From contig CAWDDG010000003.1 in the NCBI GenBank assembly GCA_963801065.1, forward strand, positions 530,277-594,276: a stretch of 64,000 nt of DNA, given 5' to 3'. The stretch comes from CAWDDG01 sp963801065 (lineage in GTDB: Bacteria > Actinomycetota > Actinomycetes > Jiangellales > Jiangellaceae). The number at the start of each line of letters is the position of its first letter. Position 1 is the first letter of the stretch. The translations under genes and the position numbers were made by a program. Shown here piece after piece: positions 8,509 through 16,844 of the stretch. Under the pieces are notes generated by a model. That model did no database searches. It had not been told where the DNA came from and saw only the letters and a list, made by a program, of their open reading frames with translations.

Positions 8509-9596
8509 GCGGCACGAACCTGGCCGCCTGGCAGCAGGTCGTCGAGCAACTGCGAACACGCCGCGGCCAGCGGACCCCGGCCCGACCGGCCGGGCGGCTC
8601 GCCACGCTCGAGTGCCTCGTCCAGCCGCGGCTCGGGGTCCATCTCGACCGCCAACGGCAGCCCGAGCGCGTCGGCGACCTCGGCGCCGTCGAGACCGGAC
8701 GGGGCCGGTCCGCGCACAACGACGCGGAGGTCGGAGGTAACGACCGTCAGCCCCGCCGCGACCCGCGCCGCCGCAGCGACGGCCCGGACCTCGGCAGGGA
8801 CGACGAGCAATGTGCACGAGCAGCGCGCCAATGCCTCCTCGGCGGCCTCGTCGACCCGGCGCGGAAGATCGAGGACGGCGATGTCGCTCGCTCGCCGGGC
8901 CGCGTCGAGGACCGCACGGACAGCCTCGCCGGGCACGTCCAGCAGATCGCCGCGGTCCCACGACAGGACGGTGAGCCCACATCGCTCCGGCAACGCCTCG
9001 GACAGGGCCCCGGACCCGAGCCGCCCCCGCGTCTCGGCGAAGTCGGGCCACCGCAGGCCGGTGGTGTCCTCGGCGCCCAGCACCAGGTCGATCCCGCCGC
9101 CGAGTGGGTCGACGTCGACCAGCGTCACGTCATGATCGCGCCGAGCTCCCGTGACGGCGAGAGCCGCCGCCAGGACCGATGCGCCAGCCCCGCCGCGCCC
9201 GCCCACGACGCCGACGATCAGCGCGTCGCGACCGCTGCCCTCTGCGACGTCGGCGAAGCGCTCGACCAGCCATGGCTCGGCGTCGGGGAGGAACACGACG
9301 CGTTCGGCACCCAGCGCCACGGCCCGTCGCCACACGTCGGCGTCGTCGAGGTCGAGGCCGACCAGGACGACGCCCGGCCGCCGTGGCGGGAGCAGCGCCG
9401 TGACGCCCTGCGTCTGGTCGTCGCCGACGACGACCATTGACGCACCGGGCCATCGGGTGCGGGCCGCGCCGGCATCCGGCGCTACGTCGACCTCGACACC
9501 GGCTGCGGCGGCCAGCCGGAGCAGATCGTCCAGAAGGCCCTCGTCGGCGGTCACGAGGAGGGCTCGGCTGGCCGGCGGCGGCACGAGTCGGTTCAC
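8505..9596 (-). CDS. ssd: CpaE/Ssd-like septum-site-determining ATPase of the Tad locus
   Basis: 363 aa from the GTG at 9596 (V-N-R-L-V-P-P), with an AGGGGGT ribosome-binding site about 8 nt upstream. The N-terminal half is a receiver-like or pseudo-receiver segment. The second half is a ParA/MinD-type domain with VVGGRGGAGASVLAAALAV at about residue 130. This is a deviant Walker A in which Ala replaces the usual Lys of GKS/T, followed by VDVDPLGGGIDLVLGAED. The degenerate loop is typical of the actinobacterial Ssd/CpaE branch. In mycobacteria Ssd (Rv3660c) heads the same gene cluster. Likely role: positioning or localising the pilus machine. First gene of the operon. Confidence 0.85.
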   Translation of the reverse strand: MNRLVPPPASRALLVTADEGLLDDLLRLAAAAGVEVDVAPDAGAARTRWPGASMVVVGDDQTQGVTALLPPRRPGVVLVGLDLDDADVWRRAVALGAERVVFLPDAEPWLVERFADVAEGSGRDALIVGVVGGRGGAGASVLAAALAVTGARRDHDVTLVDVDPLGGGIDLVLGAEDTTGLRWPDFAETRGRLGSGALSEALPERCGLTVLSWDRGDLLDVPGEAVRAVLDAARRASDIAVLDLPRRVDEAAEEALARCSCTLLVVPAEVRAVAAAARVAAGLTVVTSDLRVVVRGPAPSGLDGAEVADALGLPLAVEMDPEPRLDEALERGEPPGRSGRGPLAAACSQLLDDLLPGGQVRAA

Positions 9597-9780
9597 GGGT
9601 GGACCCCCTGCGATCGCGGAACCCTCACCCTGACCGGCGCCGTTCGGCGGACGCAGCCCTCGATCGATGAGCTGTGGACGGAGCCGGCCTCTCCCCCGGT
9701 TCTGTGGAAACTCGATGCCGCCGCGGAACAAGCTCGAACAGCCAGGACGATGTTGTCCTGCGCAGGCCTGCCACAAATAC

Positions 9781-9813
9781 CACGGCCCCCGCCGGGGGGC
9801 GGCGGGAGCCGTG
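9781..9813. repeat. Inverted repeat, 13-bp arms, first of two tandem hairpins
   Basis: Left arm 9781-9793 and right arm 9801-9813 pair over 13 bp with a single C:A mismatch around a 7-nt loop GGGGGGC. It is followed 4 nt later by another hairpin. There is no U-tract, so a classical terminator is uncertain. Its position between divergent genes is unusual for a terminator. Confidence 0.6.
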
Positions 9814-9817
9814 GGTG

Positions 9818-9846
9818 GGACCCGACCAGGGGGGCGGGTCGGGTCC
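9818..9846. repeat. Perfect 10-bp inverted repeat, second of two tandem hairpins
   Basis: Left arm GGACCCGACC at 9818-9827 and right arm GGTCGGGTCC at 9837-9846 are perfectly complementary around a 9-nt loop. It could be an operator, a transcript-level structure in a leader, or a terminator of an unrecognised short transcript. Confidence 0.65.
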
Positions 9847-9947
9847 GAGCGGCGGGGGGTGCCGCCACTGCCAGTGTGCCCCACGCCGGGGATGCGAAAC
9901 CAATCGACCGGAAGAAACCTGGAACGTCATCTTCCGGCGGACGCGCC

Positions 9948-9953
9948 TATCCT
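9948..9953 (+). promoter_or_regulatory. Candidate -10 (TATCCT) for a leaderless HAD-IB transcript
   Basis: TATCCT ends 6 nt before the GTG at 9960. This is the spacing expected when transcription starts on the first base of the start codon. No ribosome-binding site precedes that GTG, which supports a leaderless mRNA, common in actinobacteria. No clear -35 was found. Confidence 0.4.
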
Positions 9954-9959
9954 CGATTC

Positions 9960-10820
9960 GTGGACATCGAAGGCGACCCGACGTCCGACGGAGGAGCCGG
10001 ACGGACCGACGGCGCCATGCGCCGGACCGCAGCGTTCTTCGACCTTGACAAGACCGTTATCGCCAAGTCGAGCACGCTCGCGTTCTCCCGCAGCTTCTAC
10101 GAGGGCGGGCTCATCAACCGGCGTGCGGTCGTGCGCAGCGCGTACGCCCAGTTCGTCTATCTCGTCGGTGGCGCCGACCACGACCAGATGGAACGCATGC
10201 GCGAGTACCTGTCCGGACTCGTGACAGGTTGGGACGTCCAGGCGGTCAAGGACATCGTGGCCGAGACGCTGCACACGATCGTCGACCCGATCGTCTACGA
10301 CGAGGCGGTGACGCTGATCGAGGAGCACCACCTCGCCGGCCGCGACGTCGTCATCGTCTCATCGAGCGGTGCGGAGGTCGTCGAGCCCATCGGCGACATG
10401 CTCGGTGCCGATCGGGTCATAGCGACCCGAATGGTCGTCGGCGAGGACGGCCGTTTCGACGGGACCATCGAGTTCTATGCCTACGCCGAGACCAAGGCCG
10501 ACGCGATCCGTGAGCTGGCGGAGAAGGAGGGGTACGACCTCGCGCGCTCGTACGCGTACACGGACTCTGCGACGGATCTGCCGATGCTCGAGGCGGTTGG
10601 GCACGCATACGCCGTCAACCCCGACCGGGCACTGCGCAAGGCCGCGGCGGACCGCGGCTGGCCCGTCCTGGTGTTCTCCAAACCCGTTGCCCTGCGGCAG
10701 CGCGCGGCCTCGATCCGTGATGCGCCCAAGCCGGCCATCGCAGCCGCCGCGATCGGCGCCGGAGCCGCCGCCGCCGGCCTGGCGTGGTACGCCGTCCGCC
10801 GAAGGGGCCGGAACTCGTGA
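9960..10820 (+). CDS. HAD-IB family phosphatase with C-terminal membrane helix
   Basis: About 286 aa from GTG 9960, or 267 aa from ATG 10017, which has GGAGGAG 15-20 nt upstream. HAD motifs are in order: FFDLDKT (motif I), VSSSGAEVVEP (motif II) and YTDSATDLPMLEAVGHAYAV (motifs III/IV). SerB-like HAD-IB hydrolases of this kind dephosphorylate small phosphoesters. A hydrophobic C-terminal stretch (AAAAIGAGAAAAGLAWYAV) followed by Arg residues suggests membrane anchoring. The gene ends in a GTGA overlap with the next one. HAD-IB genes commonly lie beside actinobacterial Tad loci. Confidence 0.88.
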   Translation: MDIEGDPTSDGGAGRTDGAMRRTAAFFDLDKTVIAKSSTLAFSRSFYEGGLINRRAVVRSAYAQFVYLVGGADHDQMERMREYLSGLVTGWDVQAVKDIVAETLHTIVDPIVYDEAVTLIEEHHLAGRDVVIVSSSGAEVVEPIGDMLGADRVIATRMVVGEDGRFDGTIEFYAYAETKADAIRELAEKEGYDLARSYAYTDSATDLPMLEAVGHAYAVNPDRALRKAAADRGWPVLVFSKPVALRQRAASIRDAPKPAIAAAAIGAGAAAAGLAWYAVRRRGRNS

Positions 10821-11815
10821 CCGAGCCGCGGGAAAACGACTACGAGATCCTCGATCTCGGCAGCCGTCGCCGTACCGACACCGGGCGCCAGCCTCGGGAT
10901 CTCCCGCCTCTGCACCTCGGTGCCGAGCAGCAGGCCGGAGAACCGGCCGGCGAACCGCCCGGCTCGACGATGCCACCCTGGCGGCGGTTGGCGGGTATCG
11001 CCGCCGTGTTCGTCGTCGGCGCGGCCGCTGGAGCGTTCCTCTGGAACGCCCGGGACGAGGCCGCCGAGCTCGCAGCCGCCGCCGAGGAGGCCCATCTCAT
11101 CGCCGGAAGCATCGAGGGCGGCAGCTGGGCAGGTGAGGAGATCCAGCGGTTCACCGTCGCCATCCTCAACGCGGGACCGCGCGACGTCGAGGTGCTCTCC
11201 GTCCGGCCTGTGGGCTGGACGTTGCCGAGCGGCAACGAGAGTCGGCCACAGACGGCCCCGACGGGTGAGTGGACGAGTATCCGGATGGCGACCGTGCCCG
11301 ACTGCGAGGCGCCGACGCCAGACGAGCTCGAGGTGCGGGTTCGGACGGAGGCAAGAGAGAGCGCAGTGACCCTGCCGCTACCTCCCGGCGGGAGCGTTCT
11401 GGCCGGCGTGCACCAAGCCGTGTGCGTCAACGACTTCAGCGCCTACGGAGCCGGCGTCGAGGACATCCGGGTCCTGCCGTCCGACGACCCAGGCACATTG
11501 CTCATGGAACTCGAACTGCGGTCCTACGATCCCAACCTCGACTTCGACGTCATCGACGTCAACGCCTCTGCGGCGGGCTTCCGGGCCGAGCCCACGAACC
11601 TGCCCATCCCCTTCCGGTCGAACGTCCGGACGCCGAGCTCGCTCGTGCTCGCCTGGCAGGTGCAGAACTGCGACCTGACCGCGGCACTCGGCGACATCGG
11701 GCTCATGCTCGAGATCACGTCCACCCAGGGGACCGATCACGTCGACGACCCGGAGCTCCCGGGCGAGGGGGTCGCGGCGCTGGCCCGCTTCGGGCTCGAC
11801 CGGTGTGAGACCTGA
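10817..11815 (+). CDS. Single-pass membrane protein of unknown function
   Basis: 332 aa from the GTG at 10817, which overlaps the stop of the HAD-IB gene. A hydrophilic cytoplasmic part of about 60 residues is followed by one membrane helix (RLAGIAAVFVVGAAAGAFLW, about 61-80) and a large extracytoplasmic domain. The outer domain contains beta-rich segments such as FTVAILNAGPRDVEVLSV and LLMELELRSYDPNLDFDV, and three cysteines (in PDCEAP, QAVCVND and QNCDL) plus one in the last residues. The NAGPRDVEV segment resembles cell-surface beta-sandwich folds. No family was recognised. It is probably coexpressed with the phosphatase. Confidence 0.75.
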   Translation: MTEPRENDYEILDLGSRRRTDTGRQPRDLPPLHLGAEQQAGEPAGEPPGSTMPPWRRLAGIAAVFVVGAAAGAFLWNARDEAAELAAAAEEAHLIAGSIEGGSWAGEEIQRFTVAILNAGPRDVEVLSVRPVGWTLPSGNESRPQTAPTGEWTSIRMATVPDCEAPTPDELEVRVRTEARESAVTLPLPPGGSVLAGVHQAVCVNDFSAYGAGVEDIRVLPSDDPGTLLMELELRSYDPNLDFDVIDVNASAAGFRAEPTNLPIPFRSNVRTPSSLVLAWQVQNCDLTAALGDIGLMLEITSTQGTDHVDDPELPGEGVAALARFGLDRCET

Positions 11816-11877
11816 CGGCCCGAACGTAAAGATCTTGGCGAAACCCTTCCGACACGCCGACGCAGTGCTCTACAAAC

Positions 11878-11943
11878 ATGAGTACGGCCCGCAAGGACCG
11901 CGCACGGCAGATGGGCACCCACGCGGCGATCAGCCCATGTTAG
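11878..11943 (+). CDS. Possible 21-residue peptide (MSTARKDRARQ...)
   Basis: An ATG at 11878 opens a 21-codon frame ending at TAG 11941-11943, giving a basic N-terminal half and a Cys as last residue. It lies alone in a 237-bp gap between convergent genes. No good ribosome-binding site is present. TACAAA sits just before the ATG, too close to be its own -10. Real translation is doubtful. Confidence 0.2.
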   Translation: MSTARKDRARQMGTHAAISPC

Positions 11944-12032
11944 GGCAGTTGTCCCGGGTCAGCCGAGGCAACGGACGAGCAGCACGCCTGGTAACCCGTC
12001 CTGACGTGCCAGCGGCGGCGTCCCTAATCGGT

Positions 12033-12752
12033 TCACCCAGGGGCGCCGCTCGCATGAGCCAGCCCCCACTCGGCTCCCCGCGCGTACGCCTCGCAGCAGT
12101 GCCGGACCCAGGCCGCCACGCCCGCCGGCGAGCCACCGGCGTAGGCCTCGGCCAGCGGCTCGTACGCCCTGCGCAAGTCCAGATGTCCGGTCTCGGGAAC
12201 GCTCACGGCCTTGGTGTCTACGCCGCGCGCCACCAGCACGACCCGTTCAGCCGCGCGAGCCACGACGCCGTCGGCCGATCCGAACGGCTCGAGAGCCCGG
12301 AGCTCGCCGTGGACGAGAGCCGCGACGACGACGGCCGGTGCGGAGGTCTGGGCCGACGCCAGCCGCATGAGCTGGTCCAGCCGGGTCCCGTCGATCCCCG
12401 GGCGCGGCCGACCGAGCGCGGTCGCCACGGTGAGGTCGTGCGCGGCGAGCACATGCAGTCGAGCGAGCACCTGCCCGGGGGACCGATCCCAGATCGCGGC
12501 GAGCGCGGCGACTTCGCCCGTCGCTCGCAGGGCGCCCTGCAGAACGGGATCGCGTGCATCGTCGGGATTCCCGCCCGCCAGCTCTGTCGAGGCGCGGGCT
12601 CCCTGCAGCGCCGACGCGGCCGCCAGGCGCGCTGCGTCCCGACGCATCGCAGGGTGCCGAAGCAGCGCGTCGACGCGCGTCCCTCGCGTGCGCTGCGGCG
12701 GCCCCGACTCCGGTGAGAGCGGCCACGGCGGCAAACGGGTCCGACCCCGCAC
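12033..12752 (-). CDS. Conserved actinobacterial protein of unknown function, all-alpha
   Basis: 239 aa in the longest form; GTG at 12674 (V-D-A-L-L-R-H-P) is an equally good start. The sequence is Ala-rich and helical, with LQGALRATGEVAALAAIWDR, QVLARLHVLAAHDL and VVVAALVHGELRALEPF. Proteins with this pattern in actinobacteria are often labelled 'oxidoreductase', but no nucleotide-binding or catalytic motif is visible, so that label is not adopted. It is transcribed leftward, divergent from the DJ-1/PfpI gene. Confidence 0.65.
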   Translation of the reverse strand: MRGRTRLPPWPLSPESGPPQRTRGTRVDALLRHPAMRRDAARLAAASALQGARASTELAGGNPDDARDPVLQGALRATGEVAALAAIWDRSPGQVLARLHVLAAHDLTVATALGRPRPGIDGTRLDQLMRLASAQTSAPAVVVAALVHGELRALEPFGSADGVVARAAERVVLVARGVDTKAVSVPETGHLDLRRAYEPLAEAYAGGSPAGVAAWVRHCCEAYARGAEWGLAHASGAPG

Positions 12753-12870
12753 GAGCCTGCACAGGGCCGAATGTACGGGCTCCCTCCGTCCGGCCGGTCG
12801 GGCTCATCGTTTGCCCGGCCAGGACTGGGGTAGCGGACCACGAGATTGCACCCCACCGTGGAGGTTCACC

Positions 12871-13425
12871 ATGCCGACCACCCTGTCCGGCAAGACGATC
12901 GCATTCCTCGCCACCGACGGCGTCGAGCAGGTCGAGATGACCGAGCCGTGGTGTGCCGTCGAGGAGGCAGGCGGCCACGCCGTCCTCGTGGCTCCGAAAG
13001 CCGGCCGGATCCAGGGCTTCAACCACGATGACAAGGGCGACACCTTCGCGGTAGACACGACGGCCGCGGATGCCGACGCTGACAGCCTCGACGGCTTGGT
13101 GCTGCCAGGCGGTACGAAGAACCCCGACCGGCAGCGTACCGACAAGGACTCGGTCGAGTTCGTCCGCGCCTTCTTTGACGCGGGCAAACCGGTCGCCGTC
13201 ATCTGCCACGGGCCGTGGACCCTGATCGAGGCCGACGTCGTGCGCGGCCGCCGGATCACGTCGTGGCCGTCATTGCAGACGGATCTGCGCAACGCCGGAG
13301 CGGAATGGGTGGACGAGGAGGTCGTCGTGGACTCCGGGCTCGTCTCCAGCCGGAGCCCGGACGACCTGCCGGCGTTCTGCGCCAAGCTGGTCGAGGAAAT
13401 CGCGGAGGGCGTGCACCGGCGGTAG
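12871..13425 (+). CDS. DJ-1/PfpI-family protein (type 1 glutamine amidotransferase-like)
   Basis: 184 aa. The ATG at 12871 is preceded by GGAGG. The nucleophile elbow AVICHGPW carries the catalytic Cys, and the N-terminus TIAFLATDGVEQVEMTEPW and the LVLPGGTKNPD segment fit PfpI/YhbO-type proteins. Members act as general stress proteins with deglycase, hydrolase or chaperone activity; the exact activity cannot be assigned. Length is normal. Its 3' end faces glpD, with a large palindromic repeat between them. Confidence 0.9.
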   Translation: MPTTLSGKTIAFLATDGVEQVEMTEPWCAVEEAGGHAVLVAPKAGRIQGFNHDDKGDTFAVDTTAADADADSLDGLVLPGGTKNPDRQRTDKDSVEFVRAFFDAGKPVAVICHGPWTLIEADVVRGRRITSWPSLQTDLRNAGAEWVDEEVVVDSGLVSSRSPDDLPAFCAKLVEEIAEGVHRR

Positions 13426-13450
13426 CAGGGCTCAACTGGCCCACCCCCGC

Positions 13451-13523
13451 GTTGATCATGCAGGTTCTGCGCGACGCGCCGCCCGGGAACGCCGGCGTGT
13501 CGCGCAGAACTTGCATGATCAAC
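13451..13523. repeat. Palindromic element, complete copy between convergent genes
   Basis: Left arm 13451-13480 and right arm 13494-13523 pair over 30 bp with 2 mismatches around a 13-nt loop (13481-13493). The arm begins GTTGATCATGCA and ends in GACGCGCC (GACACGCC in the other arm). The same element occurs in bkdC (32578-32650, 29 of 30 arm positions paired, same loop length) and as a half copy at 32008-32037. Here it lies 25 bp past the DJ-1/PfpI stop and 17 bp past the glpD stop, where it could also terminate both transcripts. Confidence 0.9.
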
Positions 13524-13540
13524 GTGGGTCGTCGACACCC

Positions 13541-15258
13541 TCAGCCGAGAGCGCGGCCGACGGACACCATCCGGGTGTCGGGCGCGAGCAACCGGACCGC
13601 GTCGGCTGCGAGGTCGTCGGCCTGGACCTGGGACTCACGCTCGGCCTCGACCCGGGCGCGGTAGACGTCGACCTCGGCCGCGGTCCGCGAGGCGTCCCAC
13701 CCGAGGACGTCCGCGACGAGGTCCGCCGTCGCCGCTGCCGACAGGACGCCACGGTGCGGCACCTCGATGGACACCCTGGTCCGCCTGGTCAGCAGGTCGT
13801 CGAGGTGGAGGGCGCCCTCATGCGTGGCGCCGTAGCGGATCTCGGCCCGCAGGTACTCGTCCGCCTCCGGTAGCGGGTCGAGCAGGCCGGGCTCGTCGGC
13901 CGCGGCTTCCAGCACCTCGAACAGCAGCGACCCGTACCGGCGTAACAGTCCACGAATCCGCCAGGTCGGCAGCCCGTAGCCGGCAGCGAGCTCGTCAACC
14001 TGGTTGGTGAGTGCCGCATAGCCGTCGGCACCCAGCAACGGGATGCGGTCGGTGACCGATGCCGGCGCCGCTCGATCCAGGTCGGTCGCGGCGACGTCGA
14101 CGGCGTCACGGGCCATGACGCGGTACGTCGTGTACTTGCCGCCCGCCACAGTGACGAGCCCCGGCAACGGCCGGCCGACCGCGTGCTCACGCGACAGCCG
14201 CGACGTCTCCTCGGACTCGCCAGCGAGCAACGGGCGAAGGCCGGCGTACACGCCTTCGATGTCGTCACGGGTCAGCGGCCGCGCGAGGACGCGGTTGACG
14301 TGCGCGAGGAGGTAGTCGATGTCCGCACTGCTGGCGGCCGGGTGCGCGAGGTCGAGCGCCCAGGCCGTGTCGGTGGTGCCGAGCAGCCAGTGGTTGCCCC
14401 ACGGGATCACGAGCAGCACCGACTTCTCGGTGCGCAGGATCAGTCCCACCTCCGAGGCGATCCGGTCGCGGGGCACGACGAGGTGAACGCCCTTGGATGC
14501 CCGGACGTCGAACCGTCCACGGGTCCCGGCGAGACCTTCCACCTCGTCGGTCCACACGCCCGCGCAGGCCACGACGACGGACGCCCGCACCGTGGTCACG
14601 GCGCCCGTCTCGACGTCGCGCACCTCGGCGCCCACAACCCGGCCGGCGTCGCGGATGAGCCCGACGGCCTCCGTCGACATCCGCACCGGCGCGCCGTAGT
14701 GGGCGGCAGTGCGGGCAACAGACAGCGTGTGCCGAGCGTCGTCGGTCTGCGCGTCGTAGTACCGCACCGCACCGACGAGAGCGTCGCGACGCAGGGCTGG
14801 GCACAACCCGAGCGCGCCCCGCCGGGAGAGGTGGCGGTGCCGCGGCAACGACCGGGAGCCACCCAGCGTGTCGTACATCGCGAGCCCCGCACCGACGTAC
14901 GGCCGCTCCCACGCCCGGTGCGTGAGGGGGTAGAGGAACGGCACGGGGTGGACGAGGTGGGGGGCCAGGCGCGTGAGCATCAGCTCTCTTCGCGCAGAGC
15001 CTCTCGGACCAGGCTGAGGTCGAGTTGCTCCAGATAGCGCAGCCCACCGTGGATGAGCTTGCTCGACCGGGACGACGTGCCGCTCGCGATGTCACGCGCC
15101 TCGACCAGGGCTGTCGACAACCCTCTCGTCACGGCGTCCAGAGCCACCCCGGAACCGGTGATCCCACCACCCACGACCAGCAGGTCGAAGTGCTCCTCGT
15201 TCAACCGGCCCCACGCCTCGGCGCGTGCGGCCGGGTCGAGTCGTGCCGGCGCCCTCAC
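13541..15258 (-). pseudogene. glpD: Glycerol-3-phosphate dehydrogenase, frameshifted once
   Basis: The first part, from the GTG at 15258 (overlapping the glpK stop), reads V-R-A-P-A-R-L-D-P and carries the FAD-binding motif LLVVGGGITGSGVALDAVTR and GTSSRSSKLIHGGLRYLEQ. It ends in a premature TGA just after LVREALREES, at about 14980. The homologous continuation MLTRLAPHLVHPVPFLYPL resumes in another frame and runs normally to 13541, with a full C-terminal DAO_C domain. Inserting one base within GCGAAGAGAG would restore an ALRERELMLTR junction, so one nucleotide is missing. Glycerol-3-phosphate oxidation to dihydroxyacetone phosphate would be lost if the deletion is real; sequencing error is possible. 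Confidence 0.85.
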
Positions 15259-16766
15259 TCGTCGTCCTCGGCCCAGTCCAGAGTGCGCTCCACGGCCTTG
15301 CGCCAGCGGCGCATCTCCCGCTCCCGCCACGCGTCGTCGCGCGACGGCTCCCATCTGGTGTCCTCCGTCCAGTGCCGCCGCACGTCGTCGAGGCCCTCCC
15401 AGAAGCCGACGGCGAGTCCCGCGGCGTAGGCGGCGCCCAGGGCAGTGGTCTCGATGACGACCGGGCGGACGACGGGAACGCCGAGCAGGTCAGCCTGGAA
15501 CTGCATGAGCAGGTCGTCGACGACCATCCCGCCATCGACGCGGAGCTCACGCAGGTCGACGCCGGAGTCGGCGCGCATCGCGTCGACGACCTCGCGGGTC
15601 TGGAACGCCGTCGCCTCCAGCACCGCCCGGGCCAGGTGGCCGCGGTTGACGTACCTCGTCAGGCCCACGATCACGCCCCGCGCGTCTGGTCGCCAGTGCG
15701 GTGCGAACAGCCCGGAGAACGCGGGTACGACGTAGGCGCCGCCGTTGTCGTCGACGGTGCGTGCCAGCGCCTCGATCTCGTCCGCGCTACGGATCAGCCC
15801 GAGGTTGTCGCGCAGCCACTGGACCAGGGAGCCCGTCACGGCGATCGATCCCTCGAGCGCGTAGACCGGATCACCGGACCCCACCTGGTAGGCGACCGTG
15901 GTCAGCAGCCCGTGCCGGCTGGCAACCGGCTCTCGTCCGGTGTTGAGCAGGAGGAAGTTCCCAGTCCCGTAGGTGTTCTTGGCCTCCCCGGGCTCGAAGC
16001 AGGCCTGCCCGAACGTCGCCGCCTGCTGGTCGCCGAGCACGCCAGCCACGGGAGTGCCGCCGAGGAAACCGGTCTCGCGGGCATGCCCGTAGACCTCGGA
16101 CGAGGAACGGATCTCCGGGAGCATCGTCACGGGCACGCCCATCTCGGCGCAGATGTCGGCGTCCCAGTCAAGAGTCCGCAGATCCATCAGCAGCGTGCGT
16201 GACGCGTTGGTGACGTCGGTGACGTGTATGCCGCCTTCAAGGCCCCCGGTGATCTGCCAGAGCAGGTAGGTGTCCACGGTGCCGAACAACAGGTCTCCAC
16301 GCTCGGCGGCCGCCCGGGCGCCGTCGACGGACTCGAGGATCCAAGCGATCTTCGGCCCGGCGAAGTAGGTGGCCAACGGAAGGCCGGTCGTCTTCCGGAA
16401 GCGGTCGACACCACCGGCGGCCGCGAGCCGGTCGCAGATACGCTGCGTCCGGGTGTCCTGCCAGACGATCGCCGGGTGAACCGGCCGGCCGGTCGCGCGT
16501 TCCCAGACCACGGTGGTCTCGCGCTGGTTGGTGACGCCGATCGCGACGATGTCAGCCGGCTCTGCATCGGCGCGGCCCAGCGCCGCGCCCACCACCTCAC
16601 GGGTGTTGGCCCAGATCTCGCCCGGGTCGTGCTCGACCCAGCCGGGTCGCGGCAGGTTCTGCGCGTGCTCGAGCTGGTGCGACGCGACCGGTCGCCCGCC
16701 GTGATCGACGAGCAGGCAGCGCGTGCTCGTCGTGCCCTGGTCGATCGCGGCGACGTAGCCGGCCAT
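15255..16766 (-). CDS. glpK: Glycerol kinase
   Basis: 503 aa, full family length. Visible are the phosphate-1 motif AAIDQGTTSTR, NQRETTVVW, the substrate segment WQDTRT, GDQQAATFGQ, TYGTGNFLLLNTG and DGGMVVDDLLMQFQADLLGV. The enzyme phosphorylates glycerol to glycerol-3-phosphate, the substrate of the adjacent glpD. The two genes overlap by GTGA. The ATG at 16766 is preceded by GGAGG. No glpF uptake facilitator is visible, so glycerol would enter by diffusion or an unlinked channel. Confidence 0.95.
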   Translation of the reverse strand: MAGYVAAIDQGTTSTRCLLVDHGGRPVASHQLEHAQNLPRPGWVEHDPGEIWANTREVVGAALGRADAEPADIVAIGVTNQRETTVVWERATGRPVHPAIVWQDTRTQRICDRLAAAGGVDRFRKTTGLPLATYFAGPKIAWILESVDGARAAAERGDLLFGTVDTYLLWQITGGLEGGIHVTDVTNASRTLLMDLRTLDWDADICAEMGVPVTMLPEIRSSSEVYGHARETGFLGGTPVAGVLGDQQAATFGQACFEPGEAKNTYGTGNFLLLNTGREPVASRHGLLTTVAYQVGSGDPVYALEGSIAVTGSLVQWLRDNLGLIRSADEIEALARTVDDNGGAYVVPAFSGLFAPHWRPDARGVIVGLTRYVNRGHLARAVLEATAFQTREVVDAMRADSGVDLRELRVDGGMVVDDLLMQFQADLLGVPVVRPVVIETTALGAAYAAGLAVGFWEGLDDVRRHWTEDTRWEPSRDDAWREREMRRWRKAVERTLDWAEDDE

Positions 16767-16844
16767 CGTCGATCCTCCAACGGTCCACGCGGGCGGTCGT
16801 GCGTGATCAGCCTAGGACGCGGCCAATCAATAGGGTGGGTGGTC

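Larger units (their letters stand above)
9597..9959. other. Divergent intergenic region with two tandem GC-rich hairpins
   Basis: This 363-bp gap separates the start of the Tad operon (leftward) from the HAD-IB gene (rightward), so it must hold both promoters. It contains two adjacent strong inverted repeats (listed separately), an A/T-richer stretch around 9715-9775 that could hold the leftward promoter, and a TATCCT -10-like hexamer at 9948-9953. No convincing protein-coding frame was seen. Confidence 0.6.

Noticed and set aside
9667..10224. Plus-strand frames in the ssd/HAD-IB gap
   Set aside because: They are shadows of the HAD-IB gene or of the hairpin-rich GC segment, without start signals.
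13451..13523. Reading the palindrome as a CRISPR repeat or an insertion-sequence end
   Set aside because: There is only one copy at this place, with no spacer series, no transposase and no target duplication visible.
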